A stretch of DNA of 14,325 nt from Congregibacter sp. (lineage in GTDB: Bacteria > Pseudomonadota > Gammaproteobacteria > Pseudomonadales > Halieaceae). Position 1 is the first letter of the stretch; each line of letters opens with the position of its first letter. A program made the translations under genes and the position numbers. Location: positions 1 to 14,325 of the forward strand of contig JACETJ010000019.1 in NCBI GenBank assembly GCA_013911345.1, given 5' to 3'. Below the pieces are notes generated by a model. The model had not been told where the DNA came from. It was given only the letters and a program-made list of their open reading frames with translations, and did not search any database. Shown piece by piece: positions 1 to 9,400 of the stretch.

Positions 1-2250
1 GCCTTTAAGGAGCCGGGGGTATTGGATGTCGCGCGCGTGCACGCCCAACAGGCGCGTCGCTTTCTCGATCGGGTGGTCGGTTTTGAGGTCAGTCCACTGC
101 TGTGGGCCAAAGTGGCTCGTGGGCTGTCTGCGGGCCGGGTTCAATCCGTCGCGGTGCGTCTTATCGTGGAGCGGGAGCGGGAAATCCGCGCGTTCGTACC
201 CGAAGAGTACTGGGAAGTTCACGCGCTGCTGACAGCCGGTGACATTGAGCCGGTCAGGTTCATGGTCACCCATCGGGGTGGCGAGAAGTTTGAGCCCAAA
301 AATCAGGCTGAGGCAGAGGCTGCGGTCGATGCCATGCGTGACGCCAGCTTTAGCGTCACGGATCTCGAGTCCCGCAAAACCAGCTCCAAGCCATCCGCAC
401 CATTTATTACATCAACGCTGCAACAGGCGGCGAGCACGCGCATGGGATTCAGCGTGAAGAAGACCATGACGCTTGCGCAGCGTCTCTATGAGGCGGGCTA
501 CATCACCTACATGCGGACCGATTCCACCAATCTCAGTAATGAGGCGGTGAGCGCTTGCCGCAGCTTGATTCAGAAAGATTTCTCCGTGGAATATTTGCCG
601 GCCGAGCCTATTCGCTACGGCTCGCGCGACGGTGCTCAGGAAGCGCACGAGGCGATCCGCCCGTCGGATGTCCGGTTGCGCAGTAGCCTACTGTCCGGGA
701 TGGACCCCGATGCAGAGCGCCTTTATGACCTGATCTGGCGTCAGTTTGTGGCCTGCCAGATGACGCCTGCGCGCTACCTCTCGACCACTTTGGTGGTAAC
801 AGCCGCCGACTGCCGGCTCACTGCCAAGGGTAGGGTCATCGAGTTCGACGGCTTTACCCGGGTCCAACCGCCCGCCGCCCGCAAGGGGGACGATGCGGTG
901 CTACCGGCGCTTGCGGTGGGCGATGGTTTGACCGTGACAGAGTTTGATCCCAAGCAGCACTTCACTAAGCCGCCCGCGCGTTACGGTGAGGCCAGTTTGG
1001 TGCGCGAGCTGGAGAAGCGCGGTATTGGCCGTCCCTCGACGTACGCTGCCATCATTTCCACCATCCAGGATCGAGGTTACGTGAAGCTCGAGAACCGTCG
1101 GTTCTACGCAGAAAAAATGGGCGACATCGTAACCGAGCGTCTGCAGGACAGTTTCAGTGATCTGCTTGACTATGGGTTCACCGCGACCATGGAGGAGCGG
1201 CTCGATGAAGTCGCGCAGGGCGCGCTGTCCTGGACCGACTTGCTCAATGAATTTTATGCAGACTTCAGCGGCAAGTTGTCGCAGGCGGCCAATGATGGGC
1301 CCGATGGTATGCAGCCCAACGACCCCACGCCGACCGGTATTCCCTGTGATACTTGTGGTCGACCGATGCAGATCCGCACCGCCAGCACCGGCGTCTTCAT
1401 GGGCTGCTCGGGCTACAGCTTGCCGCCCAAGGAGCGCTGCAAAAGCACGGTGAATCTGATCCCGGGTGACGAGGCGATCAGCGTCGATGCTGACGACGAG
1501 GCCGAGTCACGTTTACTGCTCACTAAGCGACGCTGTGGCAAATGTAACACCGCGATGGACAGCTACTTGATCGATGAATCTCGGAAGCTCCATGTCTGTG
1601 GCAACAATCCTGATTGCGACGGCTATGAGGTTGAGCAGGGACAGTTCCGGATTAAAGGTTACGACGGCCCGTTAATCGAATGCGATAAATGTGGCTCCGA
1701 CATGCAACTTAAGACCGGGCGCTTTGGTAAGTACTTCGGCTGCACCAATTCGGAGTGCACCAATACCCGAAAGCTGCTGAGGAGTGGCGAGGCCGCGCCG
1801 CCCAAGATGGATCCGGTGCCCATGCCGGAGCTACAGTGTGTGAAGGTCGAGGACCATTACGTATTGCGAGACGGTGCGTCCGGCATCTTCCTTGCGGCGA
1901 GCCAGTTCCCCAAGCACCGCGAGACCCGACCACCCTTTGTTGACGAGTTACTCCCGCATCAGGCCGAGATCGATCCCAAGCATCACTATCTGTTTGATGC
2001 CCCCCGTGTAGATGACCAAGGTAACCGCAGTCAGATTCGCTACAGCCGAAAGACTAAAGAGCAGTATGTGATGTCGGAGCGTGACGGCAAGCCCAGCGGT
2101 TGGCGCGCGATGTTCAGCGACGGAAAGTGGGTTGAGGAGGGCACTGCAAAAAAGCCCAAGGCGAAGAAGAAAGCCAAGCCCAAAGCTAAGGCAAAGGCAA
2201 AGGCTAAAGCAAAGGCCAAAGCCAAGCCCGCCGATGAGGAAGCCGATTGA
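1..2250 (+). CDS. topA: DNA topoisomerase I (type IA), 5'-truncated by the window edge
   Basis: Type IA topoisomerase that relaxes negatively supercoiled DNA through a transient 5'-phosphotyrosine link. The frame is open from base 1, so the apparent start at 22 is only an internal TTG codon. About 150 N-terminal residues, holding the TOPRIM Mg-binding domain, lie outside the window. Visible are the signature [15 protein letters not shown] and the active-site motif ITYMRTDST, with the catalytic Tyr codon at 508-510 and the following Arg at 514-516. The C-terminal half has three Cys4 zinc ribbons, beginning near 1345, 1531 and 1678 (for example CDTCG, CGKCN and CDKCG), then another C-terminal domain. 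It ends in a 26-residue Lys/Ala/Pro tail (2149-2226) containing 15 lysines. The catalytic part agrees closely with E. coli TopA, and 749 residues remain of a family length near 870. The stop overlaps the next gene's start. Confidence 0.97.
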   Translation, partial: AFKEPGVLDVARVHAQQARRFLDRVVGFEVSPLLWAKVARGLSAGRVQSVAVRLIVEREREIRAFVPEEYWEVHALLTAGDIEPVRFMVTHRGGEKFEPKNQAEAEAAVDAMRDASFSVTDLESRKTSSKPSAPFITSTLQQAASTRMGFSVKKTMTLAQRLYEAGYITYMRTDSTNLSNEAVSACRSLIQKDFSVEYLPAEPIRYGSRDGAQEAHEAIRPSDVRLRSSLLSGMDPDAERLYDLIWRQFVACQMTPARYLSTTLVVTAADCRLTAKGRVIEFDGFTRVQPPAARKGDDAVLPALAVGDGLTVTEFDPKQHFTKPPARYGEASLVRELEKRGIGRPSTYAAIISTIQDRGYVKLENRRFYAEKMGDIVTERLQDSFSDLLDYGFTATMEERLDEVAQGALSWTDLLNEFYADFSGKLSQAANDGPDGMQPNDPTPTGIPCDTCGRPMQIRTASTGVFMGCSGYSLPPKERCKSTVNLIPGDEAISVDADDEAESRLLLTKRRCGKCNTAMDSYLIDESRKLHVCGNNPDCDGYEVEQGQFRIKGYDGPLIECDKCGSDMQLKTGRFGKYFGCTNSECTNTRKLLRSGEAAPPKMDPVPMPELQCVKVEDHYVLRDGASGIFLAASQFPKHRETRPPFVDELLPHQAEIDPKHHYLFDAPRVDDQGNRSQIRYSRKTKEQYVMSERDGKPSGWRAMFSDGKWVEEGTAKKPKAKKKAKPKAKAKAKAKAKAKAKPADEEAD

Positions 2251-2705
2251 GTCATCCTCTGGCTTACGCCAATCAAAGCCTGTATCACGCGAGTATTTTG
2301 TTGTCGGGGTGGCGAGCTGAGCTGGAGCGAGGGAGTGTCCCGGAAAATCAGGTAAGTCAGGCCTATGCCAGCCCGGTGCAGAGCAAGTTGCTCGATGGCT
2401 ACGGTTGGCTGCTACTCGCCGCCTGCCGGATCAGGCAGGTCCCGGATAGCCCACCCTGCTCGGTGAGCGATTTGCCACCGCTGCCCCAAGGCCTGGTTCG
2501 TCCTGCTGAGATCGAAGCTTGCGCGCAGTTGGAGCAGAGCGGTTGGATCGCGGCGCTGAAGGCGCCCATCTCAGATCGCCCTGTGGTCCGCCGCTCCGAT
2601 AGCCTCGCCGTTGAGACGGGGGTCAACCTGGAGCAATTCGAAAGCTGGGCACAGCAGTTAGCCGGGCTGGCAGAGATGATCGCTGACGCCGTTGATGAGT
2701 CCTGA
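2247..2705 (+). CDS. Conserved protein of unknown function, probably DUF6586 family
   Basis: A 152-residue protein of unknown function. It starts at a TTG that overlaps the topA stop (TTGA, 2247-2250), with a GAGGA ribosome-binding site just upstream inside topA, so translation is probably coupled to topA. The sequence looks cytosolic and helical, with no signal peptide. It opens with [14 protein letters not shown], has a Leu/Ala-rich helix ([15 protein letters not shown]) and ends in an acidic, Leu-rich helix. From memory it resembles the Pseudomonas protein encoded directly after topA (DUF6586); the family name is recognition rather than a search result. The conserved position next to topA suggests co-expression but does not reveal a function. 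Confidence 0.8.
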   Translation: MSHPLAYANQSLYHASILLSGWRAELERGSVPENQVSQAYASPVQSKLLDGYGWLLLAACRIRQVPDSPPCSVSDLPPLPQGLVRPAEIEACAQLEQSGWIAALKAPISDRPVVRRSDSLAVETGVNLEQFESWAQQLAGLAEMIADAVDES

Positions 2706-2814
2706 ACCTCCATCGGGTGGTGATCGAGTGGCAGATGGCTGCTCAGAGTGTTACCGTGGAGCATCATCGGAGGTCCGTTGTTCCGGTGACTCTTCGGACA
2801 AGAGAGGTTCCTGA

Positions 2815-3066
2815 GTGTCTACATCCTTACTTGAAATCGTGGATCTAGGTGATGGTGAAGTGGTGCTGCAACGCGTCGAGGGTGACTCCGAGCCGCTGGT
2901 GAGCATCCAGTTTTCTGATGAGGCCAATGAGTACCTCATGGGCAACAACCTGGAAATCGCCAAAGCCATGATTCAGGCTGGTATTGAAGCGGCGGCTCAG
3001 TTGGCTGAGGTCAACAACATAGAAGTCGAAACCGCGGAAATGCCAGAGACTCGCACGCTGCACTAA
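2815..3066 (+). CDS. Small conserved acidic protein, function unknown
   Basis: An 83-residue acidic protein (pI clearly below 7 by composition). It starts at GTG with a good AGAGAGG ribosome-binding site 9-15 nt upstream. The N-terminal half (SLLEIVDLGDGEVVLQR, then LVSIQFSDEANEYL) looks like a small beta-sheet unit. The C-terminal half (EIAKAMIQAGIEAAAQLAEV) looks like an amphipathic helix. Similar short proteins occur, as I recall, between topA and lexA in Pseudomonas and relatives, which argues for a real gene. There is no signal peptide, membrane segment or known catalytic motif. It lies 109 nt after the previous gene and is convergent with lexA. No function can be assigned. Confidence 0.8.
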   Translation: MSTSLLEIVDLGDGEVVLQRVEGDSEPLVSIQFSDEANEYLMGNNLEIAKAMIQAGIEAAAQLAEVNNIEVETAEMPETRTLH

Positions 3067-3197
3067 GCCGGTAGCGCGCCGATACAGCGGGGCAATCGGT
3101 CCCGTCTCCCGTTTCAGGGGCCCTAGCGGGACGCCTCGGTTAGCTCTCCCTCCCTCAAAAATTGTAAACCTCGGCCTGCGCGCGTGGCAGGGGGACA
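3067..3197. other. Convergent intergenic region with imperfect inverted repeat
   Basis: This 131-base spacer separates the 83-residue gene from the convergent lexA. It contains an inverted repeat, GTCCCG at 3099-3104 against CGGGAC at 3127-3132, with a 22-base loop that itself holds GGGGCCC. It could form a transcript-ending structure, but no uridine run follows it on the plus strand. On the minus strand, downstream of lexA, a TTTTT run occurs near 3158-3162 without a clean stem immediately before it. A terminator is therefore plausible but not demonstrated for either gene. Confidence 0.3.
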
Positions 3198-3794
3198 CTA
3201 ACCTTGCTGACGAATAATGCCTACGCTGATGCCTTCGATGGCGCACTCAGTGTTGCGCAAGTCCACCACGATCGGGTCAAAGTCGTCATTTTCCGGCAGT
3301 AGCTTAAGCGTGTGTTGTCCGGAGCGCTGAAGTCGCTTGACCGTTACCTCGTCCTCTATGCGTGCCACAACGACCTGACCGTTCTGCGCCGTTGGCGTAC
3401 TGTGAACTGCCAGCAAATCGCCATCTAAGATTCCAATATCTCTCATGCTGTCTCCCGTGACTCGCAGCAGGTAATCGGCTCGTGGCGAGAAAAAACCAGG
3501 TGAGAGCTCGCAATAGTCTTCGATGTGCTCTGTGGCCAGCACCGGCGACCCCGCCGCAACGCGTCCCACAATGGGCAGCCCGGAGCTCTCTGTGAGGCGA
3601 ATGCCTCGAGACGCGCCAGCAATCATCTCGATCGCACCTTTTCGGGCAAGTGCGCGCAAATGCTCTTCAGCCGCATTGGCTGATTTGAAACCCAGTTCCC
3701 GAGCGATATCTGCCCGGGTGGGCGGGTATCCGGTATCGGCGACGTAGTCTCTGATGACGTTTAGTACCTGTTCTTGCCGTGCGGTGAGCTTCAT
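3198..3794 (-). CDS. lexA: LexA, SOS-response repressor and self-cleaving protease
   Basis: A 198-residue transcriptional repressor of the SOS regulon; RecA-ssDNA filaments stimulate its self-cleavage. The start is set at the ATG ending at 3794 ([17 protein letters not shown]), which matches the family N-terminus and has GGGAG upstream. The frame stays open up to 3968, but that extension would run through the promoter and SOS boxes. Residues 1-65 form the winged helix-turn-helix (recognition helix near [14 protein letters not shown]). The cleavage site is Ala81-Gly82 in GRVAAGSP. The catalytic dyad is Ser116 (GDSM) and Lys153 (TVKRL), with the same 37-residue spacing as E. coli Ser119/Lys156. 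All residues needed for autoproteolysis are present. No sulA gene lies beside it, unlike in Pseudomonas. Autoregulation is indicated by two SOS boxes on its promoter. Confidence 0.98.
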   Translation of the reverse strand: MKLTARQEQVLNVIRDYVADTGYPPTRADIARELGFKSANAAEEHLRALARKGAIEMIAGASRGIRLTESSGLPIVGRVAAGSPVLATEHIEDYCELSPGFFSPRADYLLRVTGDSMRDIGILDGDLLAVHSTPTAQNGQVVVARIEDEVTVKRLQRSGQHTLKLLPENDDFDPIVVDLRNTECAIEGISVGIIRQQG

Positions 3795-3817
3795 GGCAAA
3801 TCTCCCAGTCAGTTTGG

Positions 3818-3833
3818 CTGATAATATATACAG
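3818..3833 (-). promoter_or_regulatory. SOS box 1 (LexA operator), promoter-proximal
   Basis: CTGATAATATATACAG on the plus strand matches the gammaproteobacterial LexA operator CTG-N10-CAG with an AT-rich core. It covers the predicted lexA -10 element (3821-3826), so bound LexA would block RNA polymerase. It lies 24 bases upstream of the lexA start codon. It is close to the consensus, so strong binding is expected. Confidence 0.9.
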
Positions 3834-3849
3834 GCTGTGAATTTGTACA
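3821..3849 (-). promoter_or_regulatory. Predicted sigma70 promoter of lexA
   Basis: Reading the minus strand, TGTACA (3849-3844, 4 of 6 to TTGACA) is followed after exactly 17 bases by TATTAT (3826-3821, 5 of 6 to TATAAT). Both hexamers sit inside the SOS boxes, the arrangement expected for a LexA-repressed promoter. The predicted transcript start would be about 20 bases before the lexA ATG. Confidence 0.7.
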
Positions 3850-3850
3850 G
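3835..3850 (-). promoter_or_regulatory. SOS box 2 (LexA operator), distal
   Basis: CTGTGAATTTGTACAG matches CTG-N10-CAG, with a less regular core than box 1. It is one base away from box 1, giving a centre-to-centre distance of 17 bp, closer than the two E. coli lexA boxes. It overlaps the predicted lexA -35 element (3844-3849). It ends 63 bases before the start codon of the divergent mscS-type gene, so it could also affect that gene's transcription. Confidence 0.82.
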
Positions 3851-3913
3851 CCTTCTCGCGGGGCAGTTGGCGGTGGGGTAGGATAGGGAGCTCACCCAGC
3901 AGGACCGCTAGCG

Positions 3914-5014
3914 ATGTTGTTTTTACAGGAACTTTTAGCGCCTCTGGCGGCGTTGCTCCATGTCCCACTGGGCATTGTTGTCTTCGCCGTGCTGATGGCT
4001 TTTGGTGCCGCAGGGCATTACGCGATTTACCGCGTGGTGCGCAGGCTCACGACAGCCGCGGACCGCACAGAGACCCGTTGGGACGATGTGGTGCTCTACG
4101 CCATTTTTCCGCCCATTCAGTGGGTGATGTGGGTCGTCCTTTTGCTGCTATCCCTGAGTCTTTTCTCCGCACTCGATGGGATTCGAGAAGGTCTGCTCGA
4201 TCTGTCGGATACGGCAATTCTGGTGTTGTTTGGTTGGTTGGCGCATCGGCTCAGTGGGGGTATTGAGGAAGAGTTGCTGGGGGAGCATCGTGGTGCGCTG
4301 GAATCGAGTGATCGCGCCACCATTAGCGCGGTAGCCAGACTGAGTCGCATTGTGCTTTGGGTCATCGCAGGGATCATGATCCTGCAGTCGATCGGGGTCT
4401 CGGTATCCGGGTTGTTAGCTTTTGGTGGCGTAGGCGGTATCGCTGTGGGTTTTGCCGCCCGGGACATGTTGGCAAACTTTTTGGGCGGGCTGAGCATCTT
4501 TTTGGACCGGCCCTTTGCTGTGGGCGACTGGATTCGGTCGCCCGACAGGGAAATCGAGGGCACGGTAGAGGATGTCGGCTGGCGCATGACGCGCATTCGC
4601 ACCTTCGATCAACGTCCGCTGTACGTGCCGAATTCGGTGTTCTCCACGGTTGCGATCGAGAATCCCTCGCGCATGTCAAATCGCCGTATCTACGAGACGA
4701 TTGGTGTTCGCTACGACGATGCTGCCGTGATGGAGCAGATCGTTGCGGAAGTGAAGGCGTTACTGCAGCAGCACGACGATATCGATAAGGGCAAGACGCT
4801 GATGGTCAATTTTGTTGCCTTTGGCGCCTCCTCGCTGGACTTCTTCATCTATTGCTTTACTCGCACAACGGACTGGGCGACCTATCATGAGGTCAAGCAA
4901 GACGTTCTGATCTCGATACTGAAGATCATCGAGGGGCACGGTGCTGAGGTGGCATTCCCGACGCGGACCGTGCTGCTGAATCCGCCGGAGCCCAGCCCGC
5001 CGTCGGGCCAGTAA
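3914..5014 (+). CDS. MscS-family small-conductance mechanosensitive channel
   Basis: A 366-residue inner-membrane channel of the MscS family, which opens under membrane tension to release solutes during hypo-osmotic shock. Hydrophobic segments lie near residues 13-38, 64-88, 98-113 and 143-163. The conserved pore helix follows at about 165-200 ([20 protein letters not shown], then [18 protein letters not shown]). The cytoplasmic beta domain comes next ([17 protein letters not shown], then YVPNSVFS) and the alpha/beta vestibule domain extends to about residue 355. Four predicted membrane segments plus the pore place it with the larger MscS relatives (YbdG/YnaI-like) rather than E. coli MscS itself; the exact subgroup is uncertain. 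ATG start with AGGA 9-12 bases upstream. It diverges from lexA, and its stop directly abuts the convergent csiV stop. Confidence 0.93.
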   Translation: MLFLQELLAPLAALLHVPLGIVVFAVLMAFGAAGHYAIYRVVRRLTTAADRTETRWDDVVLYAIFPPIQWVMWVVLLLLSLSLFSALDGIREGLLDLSDTAILVLFGWLAHRLSGGIEEELLGEHRGALESSDRATISAVARLSRIVLWVIAGIMILQSIGVSVSGLLAFGGVGGIAVGFAARDMLANFLGGLSIFLDRPFAVGDWIRSPDREIEGTVEDVGWRMTRIRTFDQRPLYVPNSVFSTVAIENPSRMSNRRIYETIGVRYDDAAVMEQIVAEVKALLQQHDDIDKGKTLMVNFVAFGASSLDFFIYCFTRTTDWATYHEVKQDVLISILKIIEGHGAEVAFPTRTVLLNPPEPSPPSGQ

Positions 5015-6421
5015 CTATTTGCTGAATGCTTGGTTTGTCTCGGAAGGGTCGGCGTTATGTGCCATCAATGGCAGGTCTGCGCTCGGCTCGTCCATCAGGG
5101 CTTTGCCTTCGATAAACAGCTCGTACCAGCTCAACTCCCGCCAGATCGCCAAGACCTTGATGACGGGGTGGTCGTAGTAACGCAGCCGATTCTCAGTAAG
5201 CGGAATAGTATCGGCGACGTGAATCAGGTGGCGCCACGGCCAGTCAGGCTTTACTGGCGCTGCGGGTAGATCTTCGACGGGCGTGTTGGCTTGTGCCTGA
5301 TCGGAAGTTGCACGTTCATCGCCAGAGGCGTTCCATAACCATGACACCGCCTTCGCGGCGTCTTCGCCCCTTGCTTGCGCAAGTGTTGATGGCTGTCCTT
5401 CGGGGTGTTGGGTGATCTCGGCTCGCGCAGGCTGCACAATCGTGATGCGCTGGGGTGACGTCGGTGGATCGGGCATTTCGAAAATGTCGGGTAGGTAATG
5501 GCCCGCAGTGTTGGCCCAGAAGTTGAGACCCATCCGCCAGCTGCCTTCTCGGGGTATGAGTTGAATAAAGCCCTGTAACGCCGGATAGCCGTTGTCGCTA
5601 TCTGCCTCGAGCAGTATTGGCAGCGTGTCGCTCGACGGACCTTGCAGCCACGACACAGAGGCGACCATTTCATCCTCGCTGCTTCTTTGGTAGCGAGCCA
5701 GTCCCGCTGCCAGCTGATCCAGCGGGAGTTGCACAAACGAGGCAGGTGTGGGGATCGGTTTCGCCGCAACGGTCACGGGTGTCAGTGAGACTGCCTCTAC
5801 AGCGGGCGCAAAAGGGATGTTGATCGCAGTGTCGGCGACTGAGTTGTCGGGCATCGCCACGCCGAGTGAATCTAGGGCGAGCAGTGGAGAGGTTTCCTCT
5901 GGAGCCGGCGCAATTTCTTCGAAGGGCAACATGGGCCGGGGCGGCTGCTGTACGGCGTTTTCGGTCGCGTCCAGATCCGTATCGTTCGGGGAGTAGTAGA
6001 GTGAAAACGTATCGGAGCCCTCGCTGACTGCGATCAACTCATCGATGACGCTCATGTCGCCTTCGGTCAGGGTCGACGGTGCCGGTTGCCACCGCGGTGC
6101 TGGCAGTGTGGGCAAGCGCACGGCGATATGGCCAGAGGGGCTACTGGTCACCGTCGCCCCAGGGTGTGCCTCGACCAGCACTTCTTGCGCCGCTTCACTC
6201 TGGAGCCAGCGCCAGCGGGCTGGGTAGCCCACGGTGGGCAGTAGCGGCCAAGTTTCGCTTTCAAGTGTCTCTGATCGGGTGTCGATCATGACAATGACTT
6301 CAAACTGGTACCAGCCGGAGTGCGCAAACCCCCCGGGTAGTGGCGCTGCATGCAGTGGTGCGCTCAGCAGCCACAGAAGTGCGAGCAGTATGGAGGTTGA
6401 GTGAGGCGGGCGATCCATCAT
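5015..6421 (-). CDS. csiV: CsiV-like periplasmic peptidoglycan-associated protein
   Basis: A 468-residue exported protein of the CsiV family. In Vibrio cholerae, CsiV binds peptidoglycan and supports PBP1A activity together with LpoA, and it is likewise encoded directly after mfd. The start chosen at 6421 gives an ATGA overlap with the mfd stop, with GGAAG about 8 bases upstream. A start at 6436 would add five residues. A signal peptide is clear: a Leu-rich core at residues 11-20 and a cleavage site after PLHA (residue 25). After it come the family features WYQFEVIVMID near the mature N-terminus and RLRYYDHPVIKVLAIWRELSW near the C-terminus. The middle, roughly residues 140-235, is rich in Pro, Ala, Asp and Glu and probably disordered. 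The assignment rests on motif recognition plus the mfd context; function in this organism is inferred. Confidence 0.8.
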   Translation of the reverse strand: MMDRPPHSTSILLALLWLLSAPLHAAPLPGGFAHSGWYQFEVIVMIDTRSETLESETWPLLPTVGYPARWRWLQSEAAQEVLVEAHPGATVTSSPSGHIAVRLPTLPAPRWQPAPSTLTEGDMSVIDELIAVSEGSDTFSLYYSPNDTDLDATENAVQQPPRPMLPFEEIAPAPEETSPLLALDSLGVAMPDNSVADTAINIPFAPAVEAVSLTPVTVAAKPIPTPASFVQLPLDQLAAGLARYQRSSEDEMVASVSWLQGPSSDTLPILLEADSDNGYPALQGFIQLIPREGSWRMGLNFWANTAGHYLPDIFEMPDPPTSPQRITIVQPARAEITQHPEGQPSTLAQARGEDAAKAVSWLWNASGDERATSDQAQANTPVEDLPAAPVKPDWPWRHLIHVADTIPLTENRLRYYDHPVIKVLAIWRELSWYELFIEGKALMDEPSADLPLMAHNADPSETNQAFSK

Positions 6422-9400
6422 GCCGCTTCCAGCCATGGCGAGATCAGGTTTTCCACAAATTCTGCTCTCGCTTCGAGGGTGGGCAGTGATTTCTTTACCC
6501 TGAGCTTGCCGCTTCCCGACAGGCTGTAGCAGAGAGGATCAGATTGGATTAACGTCACGATATCAGCAGGCTCCACAACTGTTGTGGTGGTGAACTCGAT
6601 ACTACCACCCTCATCTGTGATATCGATTTCGCTGATGCCCAGCGCTTGTGCTCGCACCCTGAGCAGTGCTGCGGTGAACAGATTTTTAATCGGCTCAGGC
6701 AGCAAGCCGAAGCGATCGATCATCTCCACCTGAATGTCGCGCAGCTGCTCTGGGGAGTTGGCTTGCGCGATGCGCTTGTAAAGTACCAAGCGGGTTGTGA
6801 TATCCGGAAGATAATCTTCCGGGATCAGAGCTGGCACGTGGAGTTTCACCTCTGTGCCCGTATCCAGGGGTTGGTCGATATCCGGAATGTCGCCTCTGCG
6901 CAGGGCTGCGACGGCACTCTCGAGCATGCTGAGATAGAGCGAAAAACCGACCTGATTGATCTGCCCGGATTGCTCGGCACCCAGGAGTTCTCCCGCGCCG
7001 CGAATTTCCATATCGTGTGATGCCAACTGGTACCCCGCACCAAGGTCGCCGGCGGCCTCAATCGCTTCCAAGCGTTTTTGTGCGTCGGAGGTAATGACAG
7101 AGCGCGGTGGGCTGAGCAGATAGGCATAGGCTTGGTGATGAGATCGACCCACGCGACCGCGGAGCTGGTGTAGCTGAGCCAAACCGAATTTATCAGCGCG
7201 CTCGATGATAATGGTGTTCGCGTTGGGGATGTCGATGCCGGTTTCGATGATGGTAGAGCACACCAGAATGTGGTGATGCTGGTGATAAAAGTCCGACATG
7301 ACCTTTTCCAGGGATTGCTCACGCAGCTGCCCGTGAGCCACGCCTATCGACAGTTCAGGTAGAAGTTCGCCGAGTTTCCGCGCGGTTTCTTCGATGGTTT
7401 TGACCTCGTTGTGGAGATAAAACACCTGTCCTCCACGCAGTGTCTCGCGCAATACGGCTTCCTTCACCAGCGCAATGCTGTGTTCGCGGATAAAGGTCTT
7501 GATGGACAGTCTGCGTGCGGGTGGTGTTGCAATGATCGAGAGGTCGCGCAGGCCGCCGAGCGCCATATTGAGGGTGCGCGGAATGGGCGTGGCGGTCATG
7601 GTCAGAATATCGACCTCGGCGCGCAGCGCTTTGATCGCTTCCTTCTGCTTCACGCCAAAGCGATGTTCTTCGTCAATGATCAAAAGGCCGAGATCATGAA
7701 ACTTGAAATCACTCTGCAGTAGTTTGTGGGTGCCGACCAGAATATCGACCTCGCCGCTTTGTACCCGGGTAATGATGCCCTCGAGATCTTTTGCCGATTG
7801 GAAGCGAGAGACGACCTCCACGGTATAGGGCCAGTCCGCAAACCGATCACGGAAGTTGGCGTGGTGCTGGTTAGCTAGCAGGGTGGTGGGCACCAGAATC
7901 GCACTTTGGCGGCCATTCTGCGCCGCAATGAACGCCGCGCGCATGGCGACCTCGGTTTTGCCAAAGCCCACATCACCGCAGACGAGGCGGTCCATCACCT
8001 TGGGGGCGCACATGTCAGTTTTCACAGCCTCAATGGCGGCGGCCTGATCCGGCGTCTCCTCGAAGGGAAAGCCTTCGCAGAACCGTTGCCACTTGGTTTC
8101 ATCGAGCGCGTGTGCGTGACCAACCCGGGCCTCGCGTCTCGCGTAGACATCGAGCAGCTGAGCCGCCACATCAGCGGCGCGTTCGCGTGCCTTGCGCCGT
8201 GCTTTTTCCCATTGCTCGCTCCCCAGTCTGTGCAGTGGCGCCGTGTCAGGATCACCTGCGGTGTACCGACTAATCAAATGGAGTGAGCCCACGGGCACAT
8301 ATAGCTTGTTGCCCTCGGCATACTCCAGTAGCAGGAACTCCGCCGGGTCCGAGTCGATGTGCAGTATCTGAAGCCCGAGGTAGCGGCCGACCCCATGCTC
8401 CATGTGCACCACGGGTAGTCCTTGTCTGAGCTCCGTTAGATCCCGAATGATCGCGTCGGTATCGGTTTCATCCCGGGTTGTGCGACGGCGTCTTTGAGCC
8501 ACGCGCTGCCCAAACAGTTGCGCTTCACAGATCAAGGTGGGCTGTCCGGGGCCGGCGTAGAGGCCACGATCTACCGGTGCTACCGTGATCCCAAAATCGA
8601 CCCGGCTGCCGACAAACGATGGCCAGTTTTCGCAGGTCTCTGGATAAAGCCCTGCTTTGGCCAGATTTTCCAGTAGCAGTTCACGGCGGCCCTGGCTCTC
8701 TGCGCAGAGCAGCACGGGGCCCTGATGGTCTTCTATGAAGCGCGCCAGCTTTTCTTGGTAGGCGCCGGCGCCATCTGCGTCTGTCAGCTGCGGTGTTGGT
8801 TTGAGTGTTGTCCGCGCATGGGTGGGTGACAGTTCGTCTGTTTTGAGTTCGAGAACGGCGTAGTCGCCCAGCGCGGCATAGATATCTTCAACCGGAATAA
8901 AGCCGCGCTGAGGGGGGAGTAGAGGACGTCTGGGGTCAATGCCGTACTCGTCAAAGCGATTGGTGATCTCAGACCAATAACGCTGGGCAGCGCCGTGATG
9001 ATCGCCCAGCAGCACCAGCGCGGCATTGTCCGGGAGGTAGTCAAACACCGAGCCGCATCGCTCAAAGAAAAGCGGCAGGTAATACTCTGCGCCGCCTGGC
9101 ACCCGGCCGGCACTGATTTCGGTAAAAGCCGGACATAAATCGGCATCTCCATCGAAGCTCTCGAACCACGCCATCTGAAACCTGTGAGTAGCATCGCCGC
9201 CCATAGGGAACTCCCGGGCAGGCATCAATTTGATTTGCTCGACACGGTCTACGGTGCGCTGGCTTTCAGGATCGAAGGTTCGGAGGGTTTCAACCTCATC
9301 GTCCAAGAGATCGATCCGATAGGGTGCGTCGCTCCCCATCGGGAATACATCTAACAGTGCGCCTCGCACTGCAAACTCGCCATGTTCGAAAACAGTCTCA

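Noticed and set aside
22..24. TTG at 22 as the true start of topA
   Set aside because: The frame is open from base 1 and the residues before it fit TopA (AFKEPG); the gene simply begins outside the window.
2040..2288. Hydrophobic Ala/Leu/Phe-rich minus-strand frame opposite the topA tail
   Set aside because: It is the antisense reading of the Lys/Ala repeat codons; its apparent membrane segments are an artefact.
2399..2767. 122-codon open frame on the minus strand opposite the 152-residue gene
   Set aside because: Its composition (Ser/Arg/Cys-rich) is that of a shadow frame, with no ribosome-binding site, and the plus-strand gene explains the region.
2706..2814. Possible extra small gene between the two unknown genes
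   Set aside because: Only a short Ser/Cys/Arg-rich frame without a good ribosome-binding site exists; it reads as non-coding spacer.
3795..3968. N-terminal extension of the lexA reading frame by 58 residues
   Set aside because: It would run through the lexA promoter and both SOS boxes; the ATG at 3794 gives the canonical LexA N-terminus and has a ribosome-binding site.
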